64,000 bases of DNA from Labilibaculum sp. DW002. Lineage in GTDB: Bacteria > Bacteroidota > Bacteroidia > Bacteroidales > Marinifilaceae. Under the pieces are notes generated by a model. That model was not told the origin of the DNA, ran no database searches, and was given only the letters and a program-made list of their open reading frames with translations. Location: positions 62,001 to 126,000 of the forward strand of contig NZ_JAKJSC010000005.1 of NCBI RefSeq assembly GCF_029029525.1, read 5' to 3'. Within the stretch, counting starts at the first letter, position 1. Every line of letters starts with the position of its first letter. Shown piece after piece: positions 55,558 to 64,000 of the stretch. The position numbers and the translations under genes are program-made.

Positions 55558-57771
55558 TTGAATATTATCTTCTTCATACGACTATTGCAAAAACACCTAC
55601 TAGGACTAATTATTACTCCCATAGTAATGGTGTGCGTAGTATTCTTTTTAACGCAAGATCAACCCAAGTTATATGATTCTAGTACTAGGATTTATACTGG
55701 GATTGCTACCGGATCATCTATCGTATCGTTAGAGGAATCGAAGCTAGATTTGTTTGGGACAAGAATAGCTTTCGATAATTTAATTAACCTGGTTAGAACG
55801 AAGACTACAATTGAAGAGGTTTCTTTGCGCTTATTTACAAAGCATATGCTGTTGGATGGGCCAAAGTCAGATGTAATTCTTCCAGAACATTATAAGCTTT
55901 TAATGGAAACTGTACCAGAGAAAGTTAAGGCTTTAATCGTTCAAAATAATCCAGAGAAAACCTATCAAAATCTTTTAGAATACAAAAATACAGATCATAC
56001 GAATTTCATTTATGAATTAATTCACTTAGGGCATAGACATTATAGTACTAAGGAGATTCTTAAAGAGATAAAGGTTGCTAGAGTGCAATCTAGTGACATG
56101 GTAAAAATTTCCTTTAATTCAGATGATCCTGGGGTTTGTGCAAATACCTTAGAATTAATTAATGAAGTATTTGTTAGAGTTTATTCAGATATAAAAGTAA
56201 ACCAATCAGATGCTGTAGTTGGTTATTTTCAAAAGGAAATTGATAATGCAGAATCTAACTTGAACTATGCAGAGGAAGAGCTTGTAGAGTTTAATAAGAA
56301 ATATAATATTATTAATTATTATGAGCAAACAAGACATATTGCTTCGGAAAAAGAACAGTTTGATTTAACGTATACCGAGATTCAGATGAAACACATGGCA
56401 GTGGTATCTGTTTTAAAGCTTCTTGAGAAAAAAATGACCAGAAATGAAAGACGAAGGGTGAATAGCAATGAAATGCTGGCTTTACGTGAGACTCTTTCAG
56501 ATATCAAGCATCAAGTTTGGATGCTAACGAACTCTTCGCCAATTGAAGAGATTAAAACCGAAGCGAACTCGCTTAAATTGATTGAGTTAAAAAAGCAAGA
56601 AGCCGTTATTGAAGATAAATTGGGAGAATTAGTTGATGCCCAATATCGTTTTGATAATTCTAAAGAAGGAATTGCTGGTAATTCGATTTTAGAGCGATGG
56701 TTAGAGAAAATGATAGAGTTTGAATCTTCTAAAGCTCAATTAGAAGTTGGAAATGAGATCAAAAAAGATTTTGATAAACTATTTGAAAGTTACGCGCCTT
56801 TAGGAGCCACAATGAAACGACTGGAGCGAAAAATTAACGTTGCAGAGCAAAAGTATTTATCCTTGCTAGAAAGTTTAAATAAGGCAAAGCTTAAACAGCA
56901 AAATATCGAATTAAATTCGAATTTAAAGATTGTTACACCTCCATTTTTTCCTATCGAAGCAAGGGCTAGTAAAAGAAAATTCTTGATCATTATCGCATTC
57001 ATGATTGGATTTGTTATACCTGCTTTTATCATTATCGTATTAGAGTTTATAGATACTAGTATCAAGACAGTTGCAAGAGCTGAGGATGCAATTGGTTATA
57101 AGGTTTTGGCTATGTTTCCAAACCTTCTTCATCCAAATAAAAATTTAGATGTCGATTTTGTGAAAAAGCGAACATTGGAAATCATGATTAGGAAGCTTTT
57201 ACTGCTAAAATCAGCAGCAAGAGGTGATAATCAACCTGTTCAAATGACACTTTTTAGCAATCAAAAAGGGGAAGGGAAGAGCTTTGTTTTTGACTTGTTG
57301 GTGAATAAATTAAATGATCTAGGTTATAAGTGCTTGTATCTAACCCATAACAATATCGAACCAAAGGCATCGGATGTGCGAAAATCATATGAAATTACAC
57401 CAATGTTTCATAGAGCCAAAACGATAAGTCAATTGGTTGGCTATGATATTAAGAAAGAGGATTATGATTATGTTTTTGTTGAAATTCCAGATGTGATGAA
57501 AAACACTTATCCTGTTGAATTGGTTGGAGAGTCAGATTATGCAATAATGATGGTTAGAGCAAACAGAGCTTGGTCTTCTGCAGATGTAAATTCATTAAAT
57601 GATTTTAAATCAGTCGCAAAAAAAGACACAATCCAAATTCTATTAAATGGTGTTGAATTAACAGAAATGGAAAATATATTGGGTGATCTTCCAAAAAAAC
57701 GATCATATTTTAGACGCTTTATCAAGAATGCATTGCGTTTAAGGTTTTATACGAAGACCAATATTTCTTAG
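55558..57771 (+). CDS. Wzz-type chain-length protein with degenerate BY-kinase-like domain
   Basis: 737 residues from TTG 55558: the frame carries the previous gene's TAG stop codon at 55549-55551, and the first ATG downstream would cut off the first membrane helix. Two membrane helices (about 13-32 and 476-500) enclose a long coiled-coil periplasmic domain. The Pro-rich GNxKIVTPPFFP-like stretch before the second helix is typical of Wzz. The C-terminal domain has a Walker A motif (FSNQKGEGKSF, about 565-575). However, the Walker A' Asp is missing (LYLTHNN) and the Walker B position reads VFVEIP. There is no Tyr-rich tail. I infer a chain-length/co-polymerase protein whose kinase part is weak or inactive. 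Confidence 0.87.
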   Translation: MNIIFFIRLLQKHLLGLIITPIVMVCVVFFLTQDQPKLYDSSTRIYTGIATGSSIVSLEESKLDLFGTRIAFDNLINLVRTKTTIEEVSLRLFTKHMLLDGPKSDVILPEHYKLLMETVPEKVKALIVQNNPEKTYQNLLEYKNTDHTNFIYELIHLGHRHYSTKEILKEIKVARVQSSDMVKISFNSDDPGVCANTLELINEVFVRVYSDIKVNQSDAVVGYFQKEIDNAESNLNYAEEELVEFNKKYNIINYYEQTRHIASEKEQFDLTYTEIQMKHMAVVSVLKLLEKKMTRNERRRVNSNEMLALRETLSDIKHQVWMLTNSSPIEEIKTEANSLKLIELKKQEAVIEDKLGELVDAQYRFDNSKEGIAGNSILERWLEKMIEFESSKAQLEVGNEIKKDFDKLFESYAPLGATMKRLERKINVAEQKYLSLLESLNKAKLKQQNIELNSNLKIVTPPFFPIEARASKRKFLIIIAFMIGFVIPAFIIIVLEFIDTSIKTVARAEDAIGYKVLAMFPNLLHPNKNLDVDFVKKRTLEIMIRKLLLLKSAARGDNQPVQMTLFSNQKGEGKSFVFDLLVNKLNDLGYKCLYLTHNNIEPKASDVRKSYEITPMFHRAKTISQLVGYDIKKEDYDYVFVEIPDVMKNTYPVELVGESDYAIMMVRANRAWSSADVNSLNDFKSVAKKDTIQILLNGVELTEMENILGDLPKKRSYFRRFIKNALRLRFYTKTNIS

Positions 57772-57820
57772 TAAGCAGTTAACGATATTAATGTAAAAAG
57801 ACTACTAAAAGCCTAACTTA

Positions 57821-59350
57821 ATGAAGGTAAATCAATTAAAGGTTGGTGCAATATTATCCTATGTAGTAATGGGCTTAAGCAATGTCGTTGGATTGCTTTA
57901 TACTCCTTACATGCTTCGTATGATGGGGCAAAGTGAGTATGGTCTATATTCATTGGTGGCATCGGTAGTTGCTTACCTTACAATTCTTGATTTGGGTTTT
58001 GGAAATACTATAATTAGATACACTGCTAAGTTTCGTTCCGAGGGAAAAACAGAAGAACAGTATTCCATGTTTGGAATGTTTATTCTTCTTTATGGTGCGA
58101 TAGGTTTCATTGTTTTAGTGCTGGGAATGGTTTTGTATTTTAATATTGAATCGATATACGGTGGCACCTTAACAGCTGATGAATTGGATAAGGTCCATAC
58201 ATTGGTCTTGTTAATGGTTTTTAATCTGGTTTTTACTTTTCCAGTAAGTATTTTCGGTTCGATTGTAACGGCTTACGAGAAGTTTATTTTTCAAAAGGTT
58301 ATACAGGTTGTTCGAATTATTTTGAATACGGGAATTATGATTGCCTTATTGGAAATGGGATATCGTGCGATTGGTATGGTTGTATTAATAACCATCTTTA
58401 ATGTCACTACTCAGTTGGTTAATTTATGGTATTGTAAATATAAAATCAAAATTAAAATATACTTCAAAAAATTCGAGTGGAAATTTTTTAAAGAGCTTGC
58501 CGGTTATTCATTTTATATTTTTCTAGGAGCTATTATTAATCGTCTTTATTGGAGTTCGGGACAATTGGTTTTAGGAGCTAATGTAGGTACTGCAGCCGTT
58601 GCAATATTTGCTGTAGGAATCCAGTTAGAACAGATGTATATGGGCTTTTCAACTGCCATTTCGGGTGTTTTTCTGCCGAAAGTTACAGCAATGGTTAGTC
58701 AATCGAAATCAGATAAAGAAATATCCGACTTGTTTATACGAACAGGTAGAATTCAGTTCATTGTAATGTCTTTTATATTAGCTGGATTTATTCTCTTTGG
58801 GAAACAGTTTATTCACTTGTGGGCGGGTGCAAATTACGCGGATACTTACTTAATTACTTTGTTGTTTTTTATACCACTAACCATTCCATTAATTCAAAAT
58901 TTGGGAATAATTATTTTAGAAGCACGCAACAGAATTAAGTTTCGAGCTTTAGTATATATCTGTATAGCTGCATTTAGTGTCGCATTGCAACTGATTCTTG
59001 TTGATACATATGGAGGTATTGGATGTGCTATTGCAATTTGTGCTGGATTGGTTCTTGGTCACCTTGTGGTTATGAATATCTATTATTATAAAAAGCAGGA
59101 AATTGATATTCCTAAATTTTGGAAAGAAATTGGGAAAATGTCTATTTCTCCATTGGTTATAGGGCTTCTTACTTATGTAATTTTACAAAGTATAGAACTT
59201 GATACCGTTGTTAGTCTTGCTTCTGGAATTATTTTGTTTGCAATAATTTACATTCCTGTTTTTTGGTTTACATCAATGAATCAGTACGAAAGAGATTTAT
59301 TATACAAACCAGTAATGGGTGTTGTCTCACGCTTCAAATCTTTGAGATAG
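57821..59350 (+). CDS. Oligosaccharide flippase Wzx (MATE-like)
   Basis: 509 residues, about 12-14 membrane helices across the whole length. The N-terminus (LKVGAILSYVVMGLSNVVGLLYTPYMLRMMGQSEYGLYSLVASVVAYLTILDLGFGNTIIRY, quoted in pieces: VVGLLYTPYML, GQSEYGLY, LDLGFGNTI) is typical of polysaccharide-type flippases. It moves undecaprenyl-linked repeat units across the inner membrane. It follows the Wzz-like gene by 49 bases. Confidence 0.92.
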   Translation: MKVNQLKVGAILSYVVMGLSNVVGLLYTPYMLRMMGQSEYGLYSLVASVVAYLTILDLGFGNTIIRYTAKFRSEGKTEEQYSMFGMFILLYGAIGFIVLVLGMVLYFNIESIYGGTLTADELDKVHTLVLLMVFNLVFTFPVSIFGSIVTAYEKFIFQKVIQVVRIILNTGIMIALLEMGYRAIGMVVLITIFNVTTQLVNLWYCKYKIKIKIYFKKFEWKFFKELAGYSFYIFLGAIINRLYWSSGQLVLGANVGTAAVAIFAVGIQLEQMYMGFSTAISGVFLPKVTAMVSQSKSDKEISDLFIRTGRIQFIVMSFILAGFILFGKQFIHLWAGANYADTYLITLLFFIPLTIPLIQNLGIIILEARNRIKFRALVYICIAAFSVALQLILVDTYGGIGCAIAICAGLVLGHLVVMNIYYYKKQEIDIPKFWKEIGKMSISPLVIGLLTYVILQSIELDTVVSLASGIILFAIIYIPVFWFTSMNQYERDLLYKPVMGVVSRFKSLR

Positions 59351-59387
59351 AATTAGAGGAATTAAAAGAAAATTAAAAAGACGCTAT

Positions 59388-60386
59388 ATGGCATCATTTA
59401 AAGAAAAAATAAAGAATCTGCTACCTCAAAAGTTGATGTACATGTATTATCTAAATACTGCCAAGAAGGCTAGTATGTACGATTTAAGAAGACGTGTACA
59501 TGATAAGGTGTATAATGATTCACATATCGAAAAAGTGAAACGAGATTTAGCTCTTGCTTATCACATTGTTGAGAAAGGACTTACTATGCCTGAACCACGT
59601 CCAGGATTTGGTAAAGCGGTTGTGTTCAGTTTGATCGGTACTGTTGAGAAATATCAAAATCTGAATCTTCCACTTGAAGATATGGAGTTTGTACAATCAG
59701 TTTCCGTACTAAAAGAATATTTGGAATTCCATCAAGAAATCAATTTTAAGCTAGATGAAGCTTTAGAAAAAAAGCTAACGGATTTAAACGAGAAATTTAA
59801 AAATGTAGAAGGATTAAAACAGATAAAGATTACAAGGAAAGAATTTTTTGGAGATAAGAATAAGTCTTTTGATCAATTTTGTAAATCAAGGTATTCAGTT
59901 CGTAATTATACAAAAGAAGAAGTGCCTTTGCCATTGTTGTATGAATGTATTGATTTAGCTCAACGATCTCCTTCGTTTTGTAATCGTCAACCTAATAGAG
60001 TGCACATCGTAAAATCGAAGGAGCAGAAGGAAGGAATTTTAAACATTCAAAATGGCAATCGTGGTTTTGGACATTTGGCAGAAACCCTTTTGGTTATTAC
60101 TTCTGTAGTATCAACAACTAAAGATATTCATGAGAGATTTGAAAATCATTTAAATGGTGGGTTGTTTAGTATGACTCTTCTAAATGCATTGCATTTTAAT
60201 GAGATTGGAGCTTGCTCGCTAAATTGGAGTGTTTCTGATGATAAGGATATGAAATTGCGTGAGGTGATTGAAGTTCCTGAAAATGAGGTGGTATTGATGA
60301 TCATTGCCTGTGGTTATCTGCCAGAGGAATTTGCGATAGCTTCATCGCCTAGAAAAACTGCAAGAGAAATAACTGTTGCGCATTAA
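59388..60386 (+). CDS. Nitroreductase-family protein of the polysaccharide locus
   Basis: 332 residues. The first 150 residues are a helical extension with no family I can name (YHIVEKGLTMPEPRPGFGK). The C-terminal half is a nitroreductase fold: RYSVRNYTKEEVPLPLLYECIDLAQRSPSFCN, RQPNRVHIV, then GGLFSMTLLNALHFNEIGACSLNW. FMN-binding Arg and Ser/Asn positions are retained. Proteins of this shape recur beside pyruvyl transferase genes in polysaccharide clusters; an oxidation or reduction of a sugar or an anchor lipid is possible. Confidence 0.85.
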   Translation: MASFKEKIKNLLPQKLMYMYYLNTAKKASMYDLRRRVHDKVYNDSHIEKVKRDLALAYHIVEKGLTMPEPRPGFGKAVVFSLIGTVEKYQNLNLPLEDMEFVQSVSVLKEYLEFHQEINFKLDEALEKKLTDLNEKFKNVEGLKQIKITRKEFFGDKNKSFDQFCKSRYSVRNYTKEEVPLPLLYECIDLAQRSPSFCNRQPNRVHIVKSKEQKEGILNIQNGNRGFGHLAETLLVITSVVSTTKDIHERFENHLNGGLFSMTLLNALHFNEIGACSLNWSVSDDKDMKLREVIEVPENEVVLMIIACGYLPEEFAIASSPRKTAREITVAH

Positions 60387-60430
60387 ATGAATTACAGCAT
60401 CGGATATTGTATTACTTTAAGAATGGAATT

Positions 60431-61576
60431 ATGAAAATTGGAATTATTACTTTACCCTTTAATTGGAATTATGGCGGAATTTTACAGACCTATGCTTTGC
60501 AATTAGCTTTAAAGAAATTAGGACATGATTCTTATACCATTAATAGAAATACAGAACCAATGTCTTTGAAATTAAAGATCTTGTCGTTTACAAGACGCGT
60601 AATTTTAAAAAATTTATTTGGAAAAGATGTTGTTGTTCGAACCTGGCCTACAAAACAGGAAGAAAAAGAAATTAGACAACATACGGATCGTTTTATAAAT
60701 GAGAATATTCAATTAACAGAATTGCTAAATACCGAAGCTGATTTTAAAAACATAGCTTCTTATCAATTTAAAGCATACGTTACAGGTAGTGACCAAGTAT
60801 GGCGACCTAAATATTCGCCAATAATGGAAAATCATTTTTTGAAATTTTTGGGTTCCGACAAAGAGACTAAGCGTGTTGCATACGCAGCATCTTTTGGTGT
60901 TGATAATTGGGAGTATTCACCAAGTCAGACTAAGAATTGTGCAAAATTGGCTCAGCAATTTAATGCGATTTCAGTTCGTGAAGATTCAGGTGTTGAATTG
61001 TGTAAAGATCAATTAGGTGTCAAAGCTACTGTATGTTTGGATCCTACGATGCTAATCGAGAAGGAAGAATATGTTAAGCTGGTAGAAAAGGATCAAATTC
61101 CTCAGTTGCCAGGTACACTTTTAAATTATATTTTGGATTTGACTCCAGATAAAAAGAAAATTCTTGATCAAGTAACCGACGAGTTAAATATTAAACCTGT
61201 TTCAATCATGCCAAAAGGTATTTTTCGAGAAATGGGTAAGCAGCGACTAAAAGATTGTATTTGTCCTCCTGTAACCAATTGGTTAAGAGGATTTATGGAT
61301 GCGGAATTTGTTGTGACAGATTCATTTCATGGAACCGTTTTTTCAATCATTTTTAATAAGCCATTTATTGCAATTGGAAATGTAAAAAGGGGAGTAACTC
61401 GCTTTAGTTCACTTCTAAAAATACTCGGATTAGAGGATCGCTTGGTATTAAAATACGATGAAAGTATACTTGATAAAATCAAAACTCCGATTAATTATGA
61501 AGAAGTAAACAAGGTTTTGGTTGAGAAGAAAAAAGAAGCCTACGATTTTTTAGAAAGTTCATTAGCTAGTAATTAA
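60431..61576 (+). CDS. Polysaccharide pyruvyl transferase-family protein
   Basis: 381 residues from ATG 60431 (MKIGIITLPFNWNYGGILQ), which restores the family's N-terminus; an upstream ATG at 60407 would add eight odd residues. Motifs: NYGGILQTYALQLALKKLG at the start, TGSDQVWRP in the middle, and VTDSFHGTVFSIIFNKPFI near 300. The fold is GT-B like. It uses phosphoenolpyruvate to ketalise a sugar of the repeat unit. A cytoplasmic enzyme, next to the nitroreductase-like gene (44-base gap). Confidence 0.92.
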   Translation: MKIGIITLPFNWNYGGILQTYALQLALKKLGHDSYTINRNTEPMSLKLKILSFTRRVILKNLFGKDVVVRTWPTKQEEKEIRQHTDRFINENIQLTELLNTEADFKNIASYQFKAYVTGSDQVWRPKYSPIMENHFLKFLGSDKETKRVAYAASFGVDNWEYSPSQTKNCAKLAQQFNAISVREDSGVELCKDQLGVKATVCLDPTMLIEKEEYVKLVEKDQIPQLPGTLLNYILDLTPDKKKILDQVTDELNIKPVSIMPKGIFREMGKQRLKDCICPPVTNWLRGFMDAEFVVTDSFHGTVFSIIFNKPFIAIGNVKRGVTRFSSLLKILGLEDRLVLKYDESILDKIKTPINYEEVNKVLVEKKKEAYDFLESSLASN

Positions 61577-61618
61577 ACAGATTTACAATTAGAATGCTTT
61601 TGCAGATAAAAGAATTAA

Positions 61619-63109
61619 ATGGATAACACTTTTGATAAAAAACATGGTCATGAGCTTCTAAAAAAGCCTCAATTTTTCTTCGGCATGCTGCTAATTATGT
61701 CGCTGCTAGGATATGTTGTGGCTAAGGGAGGTGTGGTTTCCGGTATCGGAATCTTGGCTATGCCTATTGTTATCAGTTATGTCTATCTTATTTTTGCAAT
61801 TCCGAATACAGGAATAATAGGTATTTATATTTTAAATTTTGTTGCCATTGGAATTGTTCGATATGTGAAAGGAGTTCCACTGGGTTTAACTATCGATGCC
61901 CAGTTTCTATTGATATATCTTGCACTTTTTTTCAAGACTTTTTTCCACAAAATACCATGGGCTAATGCTAAAAATGATTTAGTCTTATTAGCAGCTATAT
62001 GGTATGGCTATGCTTTGGTACAGTTAGTGAATCCTGAGGCTGCAAGTCGTATTGCCTGGTTTTATGCAATGCGATCTGTCTCTTTGTATATGCTTTTTAC
62101 GGTTCCTTTAATTTTCATTCTTTTTCATAAAAAAAAGGATCTAGAATTACTCTTCAAAATTTGGGCTATTCTATCAATTTTAGCAACAATAAAAGGCATT
62201 GCCCAAAAGATGTTTGGAGTAGATGCTTTTGAACAAGCTTGGCTTGATGCGGGGAATGCAAGTACGCATCTTTTATTTGGCAAACTTAGGGTGTTTTCAT
62301 TCTATTCTGATGCTGGTCAATTTGGAGCAGCTCAAGGACATGCTGGCGTTGTATTTATTCTGTTAGCACTAAGTCAGAAGCGATCTCGGCGATTAAAAAT
62401 ATTTTATATTATTGCAGGTGTACTTGGCTTGTATGGTTTAATGATATCGGGAACAAGAGGAGCAATTGCTGTTCCTGTAATGGGCTTTGCATTGTATACC
62501 GTTTTGCAGAAAAAAACAAAGCTGGTTCTTATGGGGGCAATAATGGGAATTAGTGTTTTGGTTTTTTTTAAATACACCACCATTGCACAAGGAAATCCTA
62601 CGGTACGAAGAATGCGTACAGCATTCGATCCTAATAATCCATCGCTTCAGGTTCGCCTAGCAAACCAAAGAAAACTAAAATCATATTTGGCTTCTAGACC
62701 GCTTGGAGGAGGTATTGGTTCTGCTGGAAATTGGGGCCTAAGATTTACACCACATACATTTTTAGCAAATACAGCAACGGATAGCTGGTATGTTATGATT
62801 TGGGCAGAGCAGGGCGTTATTGGCCTTTGGTTGCACCTGTTTATTTTGTTTTATATTCTAACCAAATCGGTTTATATGATCATGTTTAAATTAAAAGATG
62901 AGGAAATAAAAGGAATGCTAAGTCCTCTGGTCTGTGGATTTTTTGGAATTATGGCAGCCTCTTATGGCAATGGAGTGCTAGGGCAAATGCCAACAGGATT
63001 GCTAATTTATTCGAGTATGGGTTATCTCTTTTTAGGTACGAAATTAGAAAAAGAGAATTTGGCAATCAAGGCAAAAGAACAACTTGAATTAGCGCAATGC
63101 AACAAGTAA
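61619..63109 (+). CDS. O-antigen ligase/polymerase-like protein (Wzy type)
   Basis: 496 residues, about 12 membrane helices. The Wzy_C-type signature is visible: a long periplasmic loop with SFYSDAGQFGAAQGHAGVVF and SGTRGAIAVPVMGF, and a later loop containing RLANQRKLKSYLASRPLGGGIGS ... TDSWYVMIWAEQGVIGL. Such proteins polymerise repeat units or ligate them to a lipid carrier. With Wzx and a Wzz-like protein it completes a Wzx/Wzy pathway; the export channel would be the half-size TolC. Confidence 0.9.
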   Translation: MDNTFDKKHGHELLKKPQFFFGMLLIMSLLGYVVAKGGVVSGIGILAMPIVISYVYLIFAIPNTGIIGIYILNFVAIGIVRYVKGVPLGLTIDAQFLLIYLALFFKTFFHKIPWANAKNDLVLLAAIWYGYALVQLVNPEAASRIAWFYAMRSVSLYMLFTVPLIFILFHKKKDLELLFKIWAILSILATIKGIAQKMFGVDAFEQAWLDAGNASTHLLFGKLRVFSFYSDAGQFGAAQGHAGVVFILLALSQKRSRRLKIFYIIAGVLGLYGLMISGTRGAIAVPVMGFALYTVLQKKTKLVLMGAIMGISVLVFFKYTTIAQGNPTVRRMRTAFDPNNPSLQVRLANQRKLKSYLASRPLGGGIGSAGNWGLRFTPHTFLANTATDSWYVMIWAEQGVIGLWLHLFILFYILTKSVYMIMFKLKDEEIKGMLSPLVCGFFGIMAASYGNGVLGQMPTGLLIYSSMGYLFLGTKLEKENLAIKAKEQLELAQCNK

Positions 63110-63226
63110 AAAAGAACTACTAGATTATTATATATAAATGATTTTATGAATATTTCGGGAAAGTGTTTTATTGATTAATTGACTGTTAGTTATTTAAATG
63201 TCATCCCGAAAAATAAACTAAAGCAT

Positions 63227-64000
63227 ATGGAATACAGGAATATATCAGATTTAAATCAGACCATACTTAAAAGGTTAGATGTGCTACCGCGCGATTTTGA
63301 TTTAATAGTTGGCATCCCTAGAAGTGGCATGCTTCCTGCAAATTTATTAGCGCTTTACCTTAATAAACCTTATACGGATATTGATTCATTTTTAAATGGT
63401 CATATATATAAAGCTGGAGAACGAGGACAGTTTTTCGATATCAAAGAATTTAAAAAAGTTCTTGTTGTTGATGATAGCATTGCGTCAGGTTCAGCAATGA
63501 AGAAAAGTCAGAAAAGGCTGGAAGAAGTAGCGGAAAATTTCGATTTAAAATACTGTGCTATTTATGTTGTTCCAGGAAAAGAAAAATTGGTCGATTATTA
63601 TTTTGAATCAGTGGCTTTGCCTAGATATTTTCAATGGAATGTATTTAATCATACCACGCTTGAAAAGGCTTGTTTTGATATTGATGGTGTACTTTGTGTG
63701 GATCCAACAGAAGAGCAAAATGATGATGGAGAAATATATACAGATTTTGTATTGAATGCTCCGCCATTGTATATTCCTGGTGCTAAAATTGGAACCATTG
63801 TAACATCACGTCTCGAGAAATATAGAAAAGAAACCGAGATTTGGTTGGACAAACACAATGTGAAGTACAACAAGCTTGTTATGCTCGACCTTCCAAATAA
63901 AGAGGCACGACAAAAAGCAAATAGTCATGGACAACACAAGGCTAAAACATATGCTTCTGAACCCTACGTTTTAATGATTGAAAGTGATTTGGGTCAATCA
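63227..64000 (+). CDS. Phosphoribosyltransferase-HAD fusion, partial
   Basis: 258 codons from ATG 63227, running off the window end. The first 150 residues are a type I phosphoribosyltransferase: LIVGIPRSGMLPANLLAL and the PRPP loop KVLVVDDSIASGSAMK. From about 150 the haloacid-dehalogenase signature DIDGVLC appears (ACFDIDGVLCVDP), followed by VTSRLEKYRKETEIWL, a typical HAD second motif region (the Thr/Ser-Arg). Fusions of this sort are found in polysaccharide loci. They may activate a sugar or nucleotide precursor, but I cannot name the substrate. Confidence 0.82.
   Translation, partial: MEYRNISDLNQTILKRLDVLPRDFDLIVGIPRSGMLPANLLALYLNKPYTDIDSFLNGHIYKAGERGQFFDIKEFKKVLVVDDSIASGSAMKKSQKRLEEVAENFDLKYCAIYVVPGKEKLVDYYFESVALPRYFQWNVFNHTTLEKACFDIDGVLCVDPTEEQNDDGEIYTDFVLNAPPLYIPGAKIGTIVTSRLEKYRKETEIWLDKHNVKYNKLVMLDLPNKEARQKANSHGQHKAKTYASEPYVLMIESDLGQS

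Overview
The window is AT-rich chromosomal DNA of a Bacteroidota bacterium, most likely a marine or anaerobic-leaning Marinilabiliales/Marinifilaceae-type organism. This rests on family content and not on a marker gene: SusC-type carboxypeptidase-regulatory and plug domains, an exosortase K / MSEP-CTERM pair, a CusA protein fused to TolC, LytS/LytTR pairs, and promoters matching the Bacteroidota -33 TTTG / -7 TAnnTTTG consensus.

Layout. 1-6 kb: end of a probable dipeptidase, SRPBCC and VOC proteins, a TonB-dependent receptor and catalase-peroxidase KatG. 6-14 kb: a permuted-papain-like protein, an MSEP-CTERM protein overlapping its exosortase K, and a CreD / winged-helix regulator / membrane protein cluster carrying two identical-pattern operators. 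13.5-16.3 kb: a rubredoxin-like membrane protein, a SRAP DNA-protein crosslink protein, TerC and a broken DUF3788 gene.

16.5-20.6 kb is the most striking region: an array of four same-strand, promoterless genes. Each is followed by a long imperfect palindrome. At three of them the first 9-10 bases of the gene unit are the exact reverse complement of the bases that open the palindrome behind it. That is the signature of integron gene cassettes with attC sites. No integron integrase lies in the window, so this looks like an integrase-less or integrase-distant cassette array in Bacteroidota. A consensus promoter sits just upstream, where a cassette promoter belongs.

20.8-27.6 kb: TolC, MacA, MacB ATPase, MacB permease, and a LytS-type kinase with a LytTR regulator, forming an efflux operon and probably its control pair. 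28-34 kb: a giant alpha-2-macroglobulin-like protein with an embedded SusC-type regulatory domain and TonB plug, flanked by a truncated and an intact copy of a small membrane protein gene. 34.4-37.2 kb: cytochrome bd oxidase (cydAB). 37.5-44.2 kb: an aminotransferase, a large hybrid kinase, a thiol/stress cluster (DsrE, DsbA/FrnE, AhpD-like) behind a promoter region dense in inverted repeats, and a Cys-rich PAS protein behind a perfect Crp/Fnr-type site. 44.6-52.7 kb: a YeiH transporter, its LysR regulator, an NnrU-like protein, and a heavy-metal RND system with a CusA-TolC fusion.

53.2-64 kb: an exopolysaccharide or capsule locus on the plus strand. It holds a receiver, a receiver-sugar transferase fusion whose phosphoacceptor is Glu, a half-size TolC-like protein, a Wzz/BY-kinase-like protein with degenerate catalytic motifs, a Wzx flippase, a nitroreductase, a pyruvyl transferase, a Wzy-like polymerase, and a phosphoribosyltransferase-HAD protein running off the window end.
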